A DNA stretch of 64,000 nucleotides from Daphnia carinata. Its lineage: Eukaryota; Arthropoda; Branchiopoda; Diplostraca; Daphniidae. The notes below the pieces were generated by a model. That model had not been told where the DNA came from and made no database searches. It saw only the letters and a list, made by a program, of their open reading frames with translations. The translations under genes and the position numbers were made by a program. This document shows positions 25,301-39,378 of this stretch, piece by piece (position 1 is the stretch's first letter; the number at the start of each line of letters is the position of its first letter). The DNA lies in NCBI RefSeq assembly GCF_022539665.2, contig NC_081340.1:4154001-4218000 (forward strand). The letters are read 5' to 3'.

Positions 25301-28300
25301 CTGCTAGGGCTCGTAATAATAACAACGTTCTGACTACCGCATTAGGTGGTAGTGATAGAGAAAAGGAGCCACCGTAAAAATCGAGAAACAATAAAACAAC
25401 AACACACCTTACTGTATGAGGAAGAGCGATTGAGGTGGAATTGTTCCATTCACCTGTCCGATTCATCTATTTTGGAAACCCTATCGGCGATTGAGAAGAA
25501 AGCACGCAACTATCCGCTTGTTCCAGTCGAAGGGGGAAACGTTCCGGGACTACCTGCGGCGTTCTAATTCGAAAAAAAAAGAACAAAAGATACGGTCGAT
25601 CTTGTACTGACAAAGATATTGAATGAACTGACCCTCGTTTCCCACAGACTTCTAGACCATTCATAGTTTGATTTTGATTCGAGCCCAACTTCTTCTTTTG
25701 CCCTATATTTTCTTATTTTCAGCGATTATGTGCTTCAACGTGAACGAGGATAGCTTTAACCTAGTCCTTTTTTTTTTCAGGGGAAATCTTATTACAAATT
25801 TAATGGCTTACAAAGTTAATAAGGGAGTTAAGCATTAAACCTTCCCCTGTGGTTCTTCTCGAGCAATGGCAAACAATCCATGGGAAAGTGGACGGAAATA
25901 GCAAAAATGGCGTAAGATTGTTTTGGGTCGTTATGAAGGGGCCTTTTTTCATTCGGCTGCGTGTGAATCAACAAGGCCAATAATCGAAAAAAAACTTTGC
26001 ACCTCGTATTGGATTCCGCCAAATGTGACCACCCCCTGTGCACATCCAGCTATTTAAAAAAAAAAAAAGGAAAGGTGATAAATTTTGACCGAGTTTCGTT
26101 GCAGAGCACCCCACATAAGGGACAAAATGGCGATCCAACTTGGCTTGTACATAAAAATCCATTAGATGCCCATTCATTTTTTGGTGAAAACGGTTCTTTC
26201 GTTTTAACGATGCTGACTGAGTTGGCTTTTACACGTCGTTAAAAGATTCAGCACTCCTTTCCCACAGGTAAATATGAAACAATGTAAGTCATCTTATTAG
26301 ATTATTAGGCGATGATTATGCGTTCACCTGGGGAGGTCTCTTTGTGGCGGTACGAGAAGAGGAAGCTGCTGCTGGCTTCACGTCACACTCATGTACTTTG
26401 AAATCTGATTCATTTAGCTATAAACTGTTTGAAATTACGACTTGTTGAGCTCCGTTTTCAAGTCTCAACACAGTCTTTTACACGCGTAATAGCCTTTAAT
26501 TTGCCATCTCATTTCGTCTAACATTTATAGCGACGAGCTATAGACACCATGGGAGACGAAGGATATCGCCCCCCCCCCTCCCTATGTGGATTGCATTCGG
26601 AAAGAGACCAAAACAAGGAATCACAATCCAAACAGCTTGGCTATCGTTTTTACGCGAACCGGAACTGCTGAGCGAATTTAATGAGAAGCCCAAAGTAATT
26701 TTCCCTTTGATTTGTATTTGCGTTCTTGCACAATAATAGTGAAGCTTTGTTTCTGGATCATCAAAATGATATCGGTTTGGGGCTGGTGATTGCAATTCGT
26801 TGGATTCGTTCGCTTTGCAGTTTCACTGAAATCAGAGAACAATTGAAAGAGAGTCAATTGTAGTCTAAATGGCAATGCTTTTTGAACTGTTTTGAATAAC
26901 AAAAGCGGTCCGATTTTAATCACAGAGTGCACTGCTGAGGTGGCACCCAGTGGAAAATCGTCCTGAATGTCCATCGTTTGAGCCAACCTCAGTTAATTGC
27001 TAGTTTCGTTCAATCAGCTTCGGTTGCTTATCCAATACCGTCGGGTTCTTTTCTCGCGTCAGGAAGACGCACTGATTCAAAACAAGTGAATGTTAGGTTA
27101 AAGATGAAGTTTAGAAAGAAGAAGAAACAACCCTTTCTCGCCCCCCTGAAAGCTCTTCGAACAAAGGCGCAGGACAGTTAGATCAATTTAAAGTGTTAAG
27201 GACGTAGTTGATAATTAGAAACAATTCAACGTTCAAACTATCGCATGTTATGACCGTTGAAACGGAGGCTTTTTTTTTTTTTAGAAACAGGAAGTCAGTT
27301 TCCGAGTTTGGACCCTTCTTATTATTCTTTGCCATAATGCCTTTCGCTCTTGATGGAATAGGCATAAATACCCGTGATTAGCTCTATGGTGTTGGGTAAA
27401 GTGAGGGCCAGTGCGCATCACAGTCAAAGGCTTTTATGACGATTCTCTGCGAGGTGCCCTTTATTTTTTCGCAGGAAAGGCTTAATCGCACAGACCTATA
27501 GAATTAGGGAATAAAAGAGAACAAAAAAATACGATTGGAACCCCCCACTTTTATTTCTACCAACGCAGGGGGGTATTCACAGCTTAACAGGGAGTCGCCT
27601 TCACCTGTGCGTTGAAGTCTTTTGCCTCCACCGCTTCTAATTCGAACAACCGCAATGGAGTTTTCTCTAGAACACGTTGGCGATTCGTCCGCATTGATTC
27701 AAAACATTCTGCATTTGTCTGAATCAGTGGGGGGACATTAGAACCGAAATTCCGCAGTCCAATTTCTTTTTATCAATAAATCTGTCTGAAGAAAAAGAGA
27801 GCCAAGTTAAAGAAAAAAAAAATCATGACGCAATGGGCTGTTGCTATTTTTCTGTTATATGAAGACACGCAAGGGGTGACGGTTAATTTCAAAAGGCCTA
27901 CATGTGGGGATTGGCTTGAATTCATGTGAAAGGAGGCGGGACAAAAAGGAAATTGTTGTAGACGATTGAAGAAGTCACGACAAGAGCAGACGGTAGGCCT
28001 TGCGACAAATGATAGCTTACGTATTTGCGGTCGTCAGGTACCAAAAACAAACAACGCACGTCGCATTGAAAATGATCGCCAGATGACAGAGGGAAAAAAC
28101 TTTCACTAACGTCTAGAAAAGGGAGAAAGTGACATTCAACTTTTGTTTTGTTTTTGACAGATCATGCGACTAGGCCTATCTGCTGTTTCACGTCAACAGA
28201 CTTCTGCGTCCAAAAAACCTCATTTATTTTTGGAACTGGAGCTATTCTACATTTCTATTGTTTCTTCGCTACGATATAGCAGACTTTTGAAGAGAAAAAA

Positions 28301-31170
28301 AAAGGGCTTCATTCATGTCCAGAAGACTGGACGTCTGGACCGGATGCCGATTACGCGCTCCGATTTTCTTGTTGTTGTTTTTTTTTTTATTTCAGCTGCA
28401 CGGACAGGAACTGGTCGTGTTATCTTGTACAGACCCTATAGCGAAGTTGTTTACAACCACATCAGATCCGCCAAAGAGAGAAAAAGAAGGCAGTGAACAA
28501 CACAGAGTTTCAGGTTCCCAAACGACGTGACACGTTTATACCCATTCCAGTTTCTTTCAACATTATTGTGGTTAGCCAGTAGTTGACCACTTAATTGTAA
28601 AGTACTGACCATTGCTAAGGCCTTCTTTGTATATCTGTTCCGCAAAAATATTGGCGAAAGATGGAGAACGTCATGAGATTTTTTTTTAAATTTGCCAGTC
28701 CAAGTTATAAGAAACAAAGAGATGCAAACGACTTTTAACCGCACGCGACCCATCGTTTTGACTGAATGAGAACCCCATTATTTGAGTGGAAGAAAAAAAA
28801 AATATGCTAGACATGCCAATTGAGTCATTGTCGTTCTTTTTCAGGTATAGTTATGGACAAGAGACGAAAGCTAAAGACATAAACGACCATCCAGAGCAAT
28901 TGCGACAACAACAAAAGCACTCGAACTCATGGGCAATGCGATTTCATACACTCGGTATTTACTTTTGCTTTCCAGCACATATTGTTAAGGGCTGTTTGTT
29001 ACGAGATCGTTGAAGACAGTCAAAACAAATCATCGTTATTCAATTTAGAGGACCCCTCTTTTGAAGGGGAAGAGTTTGAAATTGCTGAGTTCCCATAGTT
29101 TGCATCCGTATGTCACAGGGATCTCTTACAGGCAACTCACCACCAACGTCGATGGCATGTTTAACGATTGCAGTTGAATGTACTGGCAACCCCCCAGATT
29201 ACAAATATGAAACCACGTATGATGAGCAAAAAGAAAGTGAATTCCTTAATGTCGTTAAATGGCATCACTGACTGGGCAAGGGCTGCTCAGAGGTCCCTTT
29301 TGCTACTAGGATCTTTGAAGTAGAAGATGATACGGAAAACATAGTTCCGCTTATGTTAGCTATAGCATTTTCTGATTAACATAGACACCTCATCAGCTAT
29401 TGAAATGTTCATTTCTTGCTCGATCCTTTAACTAATCCGATGTTCTCCCCATTATTTTCATTATTCACTTTTCAATAGATTTGTTGCACTTGTTGCTGTA
29501 CATCCGCATAAGAAACCTGTACGCAATTTACTTGTTTTTAAAAGCAAACTGTTTGAAATGTCTGAATGGGTTTTGGAGTGGATCGAGAATTTTGTTTCGA
29601 AAGCTTCCATGTCATTGGCGAACAGAGGGATCTATTGAATGGTAGACAAGACACTTCTTCGTCCCGTCACGATGCCATCAGCAGCAGAAAAAAAGAAGGA
29701 ACTGTGTAAAAGGACTTGAATGAGTGGTCCATTCAATAACTCACACAGTGAAAGACGTTTAACACAAATGTATAGCCTCTGTTTTGAAAAGAGGGGAAAC
29801 ATTCCAGCAAAATGACTTTGACCCACTCTTTTTTATCGCCATCTTGACACAAGCCAAAGAAAGAAATCTCTTTTTTTTTTCGCTAAACCTTCTGTAACAA
29901 AAGCTGATGGGATCCCATCGATAAGTGATTTACACCGATGGTGATCGTAATGAGTGTTGTTGTATAATCAAAGGACCACATCTTATTTTTTTTTCTCTCT
30001 CTTTTGATCTTTCACCTCGACAAATAACCAACTGTCACTGTTTTCGCATTTTCGGCTAGCGATGTCGTCATTCTGTATGGAAATTCCTATCGACTGGTAA
30101 TATCCTCGAATGTTGAAACCCCCCGTGAAGATGACGGTCGAGTAGAAAACAAAAACCCGCTAGCAAGAAATGGTAGTATCCTGATGAGCGAAACGATAAA
30201 AAAGAAACTAAAAATTAGAATTCTTTTTGGAAAACCTTTTAAAAATTCTGTTTTGCTTTAAGTTTCAAACTTTTCTGCCTTTTGTTCTGTTGTTGTTTGT
30301 TTAAAGAAGGCGATCGTTTCACACGTGAGCTCATCATCAACTCCGAAAGGAGAGGCGATAACGCGCTAGACTTTGTTAGCTGATAAGAAATTACACAGTA
30401 GATCGAGGAGCCATTGAAGGAGAGCAACTTTGACCGCTATAATTTCAGACCGTTCCTACTACTTTTTGAGATACAAGGATACTTCTTGCGCTCAACGATG
30501 GACATAACTCATTTTGGATGGTTGCCTAGGGACATCCTTTATCGTGAAGAAAACCATTGAAAAAACTCATTTCTAGATCGTTTCCTCTTTCACCTCAAAG
30601 ACTCAATGAATCACAGCAATTGGACGTTAATCGTTTTTTGGGTTCATAGTTAAAAGTAAAGCTAATTTGAATGTTGCAGTGGTTTCTGCTAGTTCAGATC
30701 CTTTAACTGTCTTTTTCCTGCTTTGATCCGCGGTTTTCTTGTTGGCCAAAGATAAAAGTTCGAATCAGTCCGTGTTGCAGGAGTCTGTTCTGTCCGCTGG
30801 CGGTTGCCAATAGAATAGGTTTTGGTTGGCGTAGATGCAGGTTCAAAAGAAAATAAAAAGTAATAATAAAAAAGGAACGAAAATAACTTACGACTTCCAT
30901 TTTTTTTTGCTCCTACGGTGTTCCATGTGTTCTGTGACTGAAGGTAACGATACAGTACAAAGCTACAGGAGGAGAAAGAAAAAAGAATGGGAGGCTTATG
31001 CTGTAGGACAGTCTAATTGCTCTACCTCCGAGGCGCATCGCAAAGGAGAAATATATAATGCAGACACACGGGGTCCATCCTCAGGTAAGAAAACGAAAAG
31101 TTGGGGGAGGGTGGATAATGTAGAAGATAGAAGGTACACCCTACCTCTTGCCATAGGAAGAGGAGGAATG
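22391..31170. other. Intergenic region, no supported gene
   Basis: This 8.8 kb lies between the visible end of the right arm and the atonal-family promoter. Open frames reach 110 codons (28,164-28,496) but show no domain, codon signature or convincing exon boundaries. Poly-A/T runs are frequent (for example 24,798-24,813 and 27,270-27,283). As the upstream flank of a proneural gene it probably includes enhancers, but none can be delimited by eye. Confidence 0.5.
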
Positions 31171-31177
31171 GTAGAGC

Positions 31178-31212
31178 TATAAAAGTGAGGGTTTGAGCTG
31201 GTTGGAAGTCAG
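31178..31212 (+). promoter_or_regulatory. Core promoter of the atonal-family gene (TATA + initiator)
   Basis: TATAAAAG at 31,178-31,185 is followed 33 bp downstream by TCAGATC, whose A at 31,211 fits an arthropod initiator. This gives a 5' UTR of about 150 nt before the ATG at 31,361. That leader has no other ATG. Confidence 0.7.
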
Positions 31213-31360
31213 ATCAGCTTGTGCTTTGCTCCCGTGCACACCTTCAATTCCTTCTCGCTCGCTCCCTCTTATTTCAAAACATCCAACTTTTGCCTCTTCT
31301 CTCGCTACTCGTAAGTGTAACAAGGAAGTCTGTCGACTTTGGAAATTCAGTGACACAGAG

Positions 31361-32215
31361 ATGTTCCAGGATTGCAACAAGAAACGCTTTTTGGCCACCG
31401 TCAGTAAGACAGGCAAACGCGACGAATTGTCCGCTTATTTAAACGACAGCAAGTGCATCGCTCCGCTGCCACCGGTCAGCTCCTTCCGCCAGCCCACCAG
31501 TAGCTGCTACGACGCCGCATCCGACGGTTACAACACTCCCAGCCCAATGTCTTCGGAAAGCAGTGACCACGGCCATCATATCGGTGGGGGACATCCAACC
31601 TATCGCGGACACTTCGGTGAAAGTCCCTTACCATCGCCCAGCCACCATCACGCCGTTTCACCATCAGCCACATCGTCCGAAGAGGAACTCCGTCAGCGAT
31701 TGCAATATTTCGTCCAGCCGCCGGCCAGCAATAACTCATCCGCTAACTACTACGACCTGCGAGTCAGCGTCAAAGAAGATCCCGAACGCTGTTACCTCTC
31801 CGCAGGTCTACCCACACCCAGTTCTCCAGGATCGCCATTGAACAGCCACCATCATCACACGGTAAATTCGCCCGTCAGTCCGGCTCCTTCTTCCATTCAT
31901 CCGTTGATGGGTGAGCAGGCGAACCAGTCGAGCAACCACAGCGGCTCCGATTCCGAGTCGACGCTTCCGCGCAGCACCAGCAGCGCTTCAAACGGTCACA
32001 AGCGGCCGCTGAAGGAAGTCGCTCCGCAGGTGATGAAGAAACGTCGTCTGGCGGCCAACGCTCGCGAGCGCAGACGGATGAACAACCTGAACAGCGCCTT
32101 TGACCGTCTCCGCGATGTTGTGCCCGCTCTCGGCAACGACCGACAACTCTCCAAGTACGAAACTCTCCAAATGGCTCAGAGCTACATCACCGCACTGTGG
32201 GAACTGCTTCAGTAA
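31361..32215 (+). CDS. ato-like: Atonal-family proneural bHLH transcription factor
   Basis: A single uninterrupted frame encodes 284 residues. The bHLH domain is the last 60 (about 225-284): basic region [13 protein letters not shown], helix 1 [15 protein letters not shown], loop [12 protein letters not shown], helix 2 [16 protein letters not shown], then one Gln. The basic-region signature [11 protein letters not shown] and helix 2 starting ETLQMAQ mark the Atonal group (Ato/Amos/Cato/Atoh1/Atoh7). A bHLH at the very C terminus and no introns are also typical of fly atonal. Members dimerise with Daughterless/E proteins, bind E-boxes and specify sensory-organ and photoreceptor precursors. The N-terminal two thirds are rich in Ser, Pro and His with many Ser-Pro pairs, likely disordered and phosphorylated. 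The start is the first ATG after the TATA/Inr promoter; the frame stays open upstream to 31,193 but has no earlier ATG. Which paralogue it is cannot be settled by eye. Confidence 0.95.
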   Translation: MFQDCNKKRFLATVSKTGKRDELSAYLNDSKCIAPLPPVSSFRQPTSSCYDAASDGYNTPSPMSSESSDHGHHIGGGHPTYRGHFGESPLPSPSHHHAVSPSATSSEEELRQRLQYFVQPPASNNSSANYYDLRVSVKEDPERCYLSAGLPTPSSPGSPLNSHHHHTVNSPVSPAPSSIHPLMGEQANQSSNHSGSDSESTLPRSTSSASNGHKRPLKEVAPQVMKKRRLAANARERRRMNNLNSAFDRLRDVVPALGNDRQLSKYETLQMAQSYITALWELLQ

Positions 32216-32860
32216 AGTTCCACTAAATGCTGTTTTGAAACGATTATTGCTGCACTTGTTGCCATTTCGAATTCATCGTTTGAAACTCTGAAGACGGGTT
32301 GAAAACTAATTCCAGTTAATCACGGTAAAAGGAGACGTAAAGTACCTCATCATTCATTGTATGCCTCCCCTTCAAATGTCAGAGTGTTTAGCATAAATAG
32401 TAAATTAAGACTTGAGATCGTGGCGTACATTCGCCTCTGAATGGGAAGCGATTCAGGATAAAGCTCGGTGAAAATATCGAAAAAAGAAATTCATGGCTTT
32501 TCACCATGACATTTCCTACTGTTGTTATTGCATACACATAAATCTAGTCTCTGTTTCGTTGATGGTGCCCGGTCGGCCGCTGTTTCTGACGCCGACGACG
32601 CCATTTATTGTCTGTTGCCTCAAGTGTATAACTCTTTCTCTCTCTTTCGAGTTAGGCCATCTTTCGACATCTTCATCTTTTGAATAGTTGCCTGTCTTGA
32701 CCTCTCCTCATAGTTGCATGCATAGGGTCTCGATGTGAACTGCATTCGTAATTGGAGGCTGTTCAACTCTCCCGTATCTTACCTTGTTTCGAATTTCTCT
32801 AAATGTTTGCTGGCGAAAATAATTGCACAAAATTTACAATAAAGAAAAATAGAAAAAAAA
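32216..32860 (+). other. 3' UTR of the atonal-family gene with AATAAA signal
   Basis: About 640 nt run from the stop to AATAAA at 32,838-32,843, the first canonical signal I see downstream. The predicted transcript is about 1.65 kb. I found no clear copies of the fly Bearded-type 3' UTR boxes, though short motifs are easily missed by eye. Confidence 0.6.
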
Positions 32861-34596
32861 AATGAAGAGCTACATAACTCAATCACGAACAACTTGAAAT
32901 TTGCTGCTGTTGACTTTGAAATGAGAAAAATGTTTCGTTGGGCTCACTGTGCCTTTTGGAGTTGTATTTCCAACTAATGAATCGATTGCTCACAACGTAT
33001 GCCTTTCTATTTATGTATTTGCTTGTCTACGCAACATTATGACGTACACCGTATTCCTTATTGCTGAACGTTCGTTGAACATAAATAGATTTGTGTTTGA
33101 AAGCTACATAGAAACTTGTTCGAATTATTTATCTCCACTCAAAAACTATTAAGAAGTTAATCTGCTTATAAAAATTCAATTTTTTGCGTTGGAAATTGAG
33201 ACACGTTGATGTGCTGGGTCCGTGTCTAAAGTTACCGCATAGATTCGCAGAATACACACACCAATTTGAATGTATTATTACCAGCGCTTGCGGTTATTCA
33301 CCGAGCGCTGCCTCTCTTCACTGCGGAGGTGGTCCCTCCGTCATTAAGTTGTATCGCCGCAATGGACAGCCAACGAGACAGTGAAAGAGAAAAACGAAGA
33401 TAATGCAGACTTTCAACATTTTCAGGAGGGACCAACCACACACTAACTAAAAAATAAGAGAAACAAACAGAAATAAAAAGGAGATAATGGTTCTTTTGTA
33501 TATTCAAATAGTTGTTTTTAGTGTAAATCGCCAAAGAAAGAGAAAAAAAGGACTTAGCCATTCAATTTGCCGGCTTTGGGTAAAAGAGACAGTCGAAAGG
33601 AGTGAATCCAAGAACATAAAGACATTTATTCGGTTAAGAGTAATCAGAGAGTAAAAAAAGATGAGGCACTCTGCGAATTCGACAGTATACTCATAGCAAA
33701 GGGTATCAAGCTCAGCATACAATTTTGTAGCAAATTTCTCTTCGTTTTTCCTGTTTGTTTTTTTATCGTATCGCAAATGATTAGATAGAAACGCAAGAAA
33801 AGGCTAGACGTTAGCGTCTACGATATTAGCACGCGTCAGGACCTCCTTTCCCGTTGCATGGCCGCACTTTAATTTGTCTCCGCACAATGCCCGGCGTGCC
33901 ATCAGAAAGTCCCCACTAACCAGAAAATTACGCAAAAAATTCCGTTTAAAAAATCCTTCTCTCTATGACAGACGGGGCTTCATCGCCATGATCACTCTTC
34001 CTCTCATTTTTACCTTATTACTCGCTTTGTCATTATCGACACAGTCGTCGACGTGTCACCTTGCTGGCACGTTGTTCATTGTTCTGTTATTACTTGTGTG
34101 TGTGTGTCTGCGAAACTCCTGACGTTTTTGTGCGTCAGAAAAGACCTTAGCGAGGATCGTTTAAGTGCATTTGCACTAAACTTGTGTTTTCATACTTACG
34201 GTTACGTCAATATCCATACACTGTGTCATTCTTTTGGAACCCTCTTCAATCAAGTGCGTTACATCTTTCACCAGACATTGTAAAGGAATTTTTACAATCA
34301 TTTTCAAACTATTTGTATGAACTCTTAAAGAATGCTGTTGCATAGACTATTAAGAAACTTCACTAGTGACACTACCCACTTTGGAACGATGCTCGACGAT
34401 CCCCGTCAACTTAGTCTCATCGAAAAGCCTCGTTGTAAGTTGACATCTCGATGAATGAAGGATTCCTTTGGCTGGTGGATGTGCAGCTGGTAACAAACAT
34501 CCCCTCTGGAACACGAAAGTCAACAAGAGCATTACATCTGCAAACCAAGTAAGTTTTGATGCTGATTCAATGGACTTTATTCAGTTAAGATGATCA

Positions 34597-34715
<119 letters not shown>

Positions 34716-37700
34716 GTTAGAAACTGCATGAAGTGGCGATTTTTGCCTTCATTGAAACCTTTTTACCTGTAAAAAAAAACCTCGTTATTGTCAAAGAGGG
34801 GATCAACAAGAAACCAATTGGCAGGCAGCAAAAAAAAAAGAAATAGCCTTTTGTTGTGGTTTTCGACGTGTCTTTGCTTTTTTCCGTTTTCATCTGCGTG
34901 TCAAAACAAACAAGATCCTTTATATCCTTTTAGGAATTTTTCGAGTATAAAATTATTTGATCTCCCATACTTCAAGTACAATTTCTTTTGAATCCTACCT
35001 CATGTTATGGTCGCGTTTTTTTTTTTCAAAATCCAACCGCTGCGTTTGTGGTGTCGACACACGCGTTCACGGGTGGTCCGTTATACCTGTGTCAACAACC
35101 GCCGCCGTTTGTGACAGATGTTTGTTTAGTTTTTTTTTTACAAACTGTATCAACCCAATTGACCTACTGAACTTTTTTCCTTTTTACGGGACGACGCTCC
35201 CTAAAAGTGTCGCTTGATAATAAAACACGGAAGACGTCGATGTGGTATTCAAATTTTCGAGAAATAACGGAGGTCTTCTTCCAACACTTGACTTCTCGTC
35301 TGTGTGAATATATAGTCCCGTTCTTTTGTTTCTACCTGTTTACTGATAAGTTTATTGACCCACCTGATTTTTATACTTCATATCCATGCGCAATAGATGA
35401 TTACGTATAGGCTGTACATGTAGGAGTTAGGGCGAAATTCAGGCCAAAGAAAGCAGCGGCGAATAGAAAGAGAACAATTGAAGGGCCATATAAAAATGTC
35501 TTGAGCAATGGCCGTTATTATGATGATTTCCTTGTATAAATACAAGGCCGCTTGTTCTTTTTTTTTTCTCTCGACTTCTATTGTTCTGATATTTTCTTGT
35601 GTTGCTGCATCATCAGCAGCCGCCGCCCACAAACAATAAAGGGAAAAGAGACGACTGCCAAATGGTTTTTTTTACAGAGAAAAAAAAGAAAACGACGTTA
35701 CGCACTTGATGTTTACCTGACTCAGTTCCGGGGCATCGGCCCAACATTTGTTCACACACGGACAAGAGAGGACTGAACAACAAAAAACTTTGTGATCTTT
35801 TCTTTTTTTTTTTTTTAATGAAAGCGCGAAACGGCTGGATGATTCTATTGTACAAACTGAATGAATGCGCAAATAGGATTCAGAACTATCCGGCATTACA
35901 TGGCTACCTATCTACTTGTTGTTTACCTTTACACCTGTTTATTTCTTTTCTAACGCGCAGGTGGTTATTTCTATTGCGGACTGTTGAACACCCGCTTGCT
36001 ATTTATTGAATAGCTAAACAAAATGTAGCCGCGATCCATTTTAAATTCTTATTTAACATTGAATTGTTGAGAATTTAAAGTTCATCGAAATCCTTACTGT
36101 GTATTTAAGAAAAACGTTGCGGTTGGAGTCCACAACGTCACTAACGGTCCTTGTTCTTTCTTTCTATTTTAACACATCGTATAACAAAGGGGAAAAAAAA
36201 GGTGTCAACCTGCAATCAAAAGTTAATTTACATGTAGGCACACCGCTATGTCCGCACCCAATAATTCAATGTCCCAACTGCCGACACTCTTGTTCCCGTT
36301 CTTCTTTTGTTTACATCCTTTTGTTACAATAGAAGCAAAGTCATCAAATCAACGAAACAGAGATCACACAAACTCATGTGTCATGGAGTGTGATTACCGT
36401 TACGTCTTCACATTTATATTCTTTTATAGCCAGCGGTGTGTGATAATCTACCCCGAAAATATGATTGGTATGTTGTAAAAGAAAAAAACAAACACATACC
36501 GCCTGTCCTTTGGTTTTAAAACGTCATCCTCATTGATCAGATGTTGTCAGCTAATGTCTACACAATCCGACGCGTTAGGAAACAGCCTTTTATCTTTTTT
36601 TTTTCCCGTAAGATTTTTCTTGATGGCAACTGTGACAACATAAGCGGCGCGTGTTTGTATTTGTCGATGTAATCTCGCCGACACCAAACACCTGAAGAAC
36701 TCATTTTGTTTTTCTTCCTTGTCCGTCCATTTCATCTTCTTGTATTTCGCTTTGCAAACATAGTGACAGGTGTATTTCTTCCGCATAATATCGTGTTTCA
36801 CCTGTTTGTAATCCTTGCCAAATGTCACATAATCCTTATATTTTGCTTCGTTTTTTGCACTGTTTTTCTTCTTTTAATCGGCTATTTTTTCTACGTGCGC
36901 ATTTAGCCTGGCGGATTGAAACGAAACACGATCATAGCAGAGAGGGAAAGTGTGATTATTTTAAGGGCGGAAAAGGAACACGAGGAAATCCCATTTCAAG
37001 AAAAAAAGGGGGAAAACGAAATGAGAAACCCAAGTGAACCGGTGTTGAAAAGAAATCGTTTTAAACGACGCCTAATTACAGCGATTGTCTTTAAACACAC
37101 GGGAACGCGCGCTGTTGTCGCTACTGCACCATCGGGATTACAATCCCCCCCGCCTGCCGATTCACATTTTTAACTTTACATTTTCCACCTACTTCTTTGA
37201 ATCTAACGAAACCCTTACAGGTGCGCGTACCAATTATTGCGCTCGCTTACAACAGAAGTCGTCCCGCAGAGCTGCGATGGACTTCCGCATCACCAGTGGA
37301 GAATGGCGTGCAGCCAATAATCGTACCAACGTTTTCAGTCGGATTCAATGAAAGAAAACGTTCACAAATTAGAGGGTAGACCTAAAAAAAAATGCCACTT
37401 CTTTTTGATCTTACGAATTTAAAAGAAAACAGCAGTTGCTTATATTTCGAGCAATTCGATTTTGTGTAGTGCCCAGTTATATTGTTGTGTTTAAAGAACT
37501 CGTCGGACTTTATAAAAGGCCGAAAAAGGATGAATTACGTGGACAGGTAAACCCCGATCGAGTTGCACGTGCAACCTGTTTTCCTTACACCCAATGTCTC
37601 TTGCGTTAAGACACCTACTGTGCGCACGCTGGAGATTTTTTTACTAGGAATTCAACATTCGTCAGGAAAATGTAATCGATGTCCTGGTGTTGCTCAGTGC

Positions 37701-39146
37701 TTCTTGAGGCGCGTGCTTTTCCGCGTTTTTTTGTTATGCAACATCGTCTATCATTGCGCGTAAGCCGCTGATCGTTTGCTGGGTAACGTAGCTCTTTTTT
37801 TTTAAAGAAGGTCTCAAGGTGTTTCAGGGTTGCTGTTTCCTAGAACATGAAATCCTCTTTTCAAGGCATTTGTTGAACTATTTTGTGGTTCAATGCGCAA
37901 TTTGACTTTGCATTTTGGCACAGTCGTACTGTTGCAAGTTTGCTAGTCACTCATTTGTATTTTGCCGACTCTTCAATTGTCATCGCGTTTTATTCGTGGT
38001 GGGACGAAAAGACCCTCCCATCTTTCCTCAAAGTCTTTTGAAGTTTGCGTTTCGAGGAGTGCCACCACCGTCCGTACAGGAATTATTGGGTCGAGTGTAG
38101 GAGGGTGCAGGCTCACCATGGCGCCAGTCCTTTAGCTTGTCTGTCGCTTTTTTTTCTTTCTTTCTTTTCAGTGTGTCTTCACTTGTCCATGTAATCAACA
38201 GGTGAAAGGTCAATAGAACAAAATAAGGGGAAAAAGGAGGCCTGATTTTTCTCTTTTGCCCGGCAGCCAATGGCGACCATAGGACCATTCAGTTTTGATG
38301 GTTGTCATATCGAAATGAGGCATACTCCTCATCACCTCTCTCTCTCTCTTTTTCTTAGGCTCAATGAGGAGTCGAACCTTCTTCATTTTCACATTGTCTT
38401 TCTTAAAAAATTTAAAAAAAGATTGTGGCTGACAGCGTAGAAGAAGCCCTTTGACGTGCGCGGATAAACTTTCACACTCGTTTCGTTTATGGGAAGACGG
38501 GCACAGTAGTAGGCGGTATCGGTAGACAGACTATACACACACAAATAATCGTCGCCATCGTCGGTGTGTGGTCTTTGCCTTCAAATTATTAGTCAAGAAA
38601 ACGAAAACGACCGACAATTGTTTCCTTTTCTTCTTTATGTCGGCACCGTTCGTGTTCATATTATTTTTCTGTTGTTTTCTTTTCTTGTTACCTAATCATT
38701 TTTACCGAGAAAGGATTGTTTTCTTAACGAGTGAAGAAACTGAGAAATTTTCGAGGTAGGCGGGCGACCTTGTCTTGTCGCAATCAGATAATGACGAGGC
38801 CCATCAGACAGACGCGGCGGCATCGTGACTAGCCACTCGTGCCGGGATACTGGGATTCCCCTTTCTTTCTTTTTACATGTTAACGGCCTAGCGCAATGAT
38901 GACAAATAATTATAGTGTGTTACCTAACACCTGACTCAATTGCGTAACAACCAACCACGGAGTACGTGAGCTTTTTCTGCGTGGCGTTTGCATTTACATG
39001 TCGGAGTCGCTCCCGAACGCGAAGCACGGAATCTTTTAAATTTTACGTTGATAAGGATTGATTATTCTGTAAAAACTTTAATTATTTCAGTCAAATGTAA
39101 TACTCAATTCGTATGAAATGGGAGTACAGATTGTGGGAAGGAGAGG

Positions 39147-39378
39147 AGGCGGGACTGCGTGATAAGGCCTTCCGCATCGATACGATTAGAAGGAGGATTA
39201 TTGTTCGTAACAAACCGCCTCTGCTTCCTGATCTCCTGATGAAATTGAACTCCTTTTGCATATTGAAGAAGAACTTTTAATGAGCTGCGATGGTGTGATC
39301 TAACACCAGGCGGAGATCTATCCGCCTCTCGTTCTTTCGTTTCCTCCTTTGCACCGACGACGCAGAAAGGTCCCGCCT
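39147..39378. promoter_or_regulatory. GC-rich patch with inverted AGGCGGGAC sites
   Basis: AGGCGGGAC at 39,147-39,155 faces its exact reverse complement GTCCCGCCT at 39,370-39,378. Between them is a hairpin AGGCGGA/TCCGCCT (39,308-39,314 and 39,321-39,327). The GGCGGGA core resembles E2F sites. No gene start is visible nearby, so a regulatory role is tentative. Confidence 0.25.

Noticed and set aside
31311-31350. Intron in the 5' UTR (GTAAGT at 31,311, TTCAG ending 31,350)
   Set aside because: The intron would be only 40 nt, below the shortest introns seen in this window (63 nt).
31193-31360. N-terminal extension of the atonal-family protein
   Set aside because: The frame is open but lacks an ATG, and its beginning lies upstream of the predicted transcription start at 31,211.
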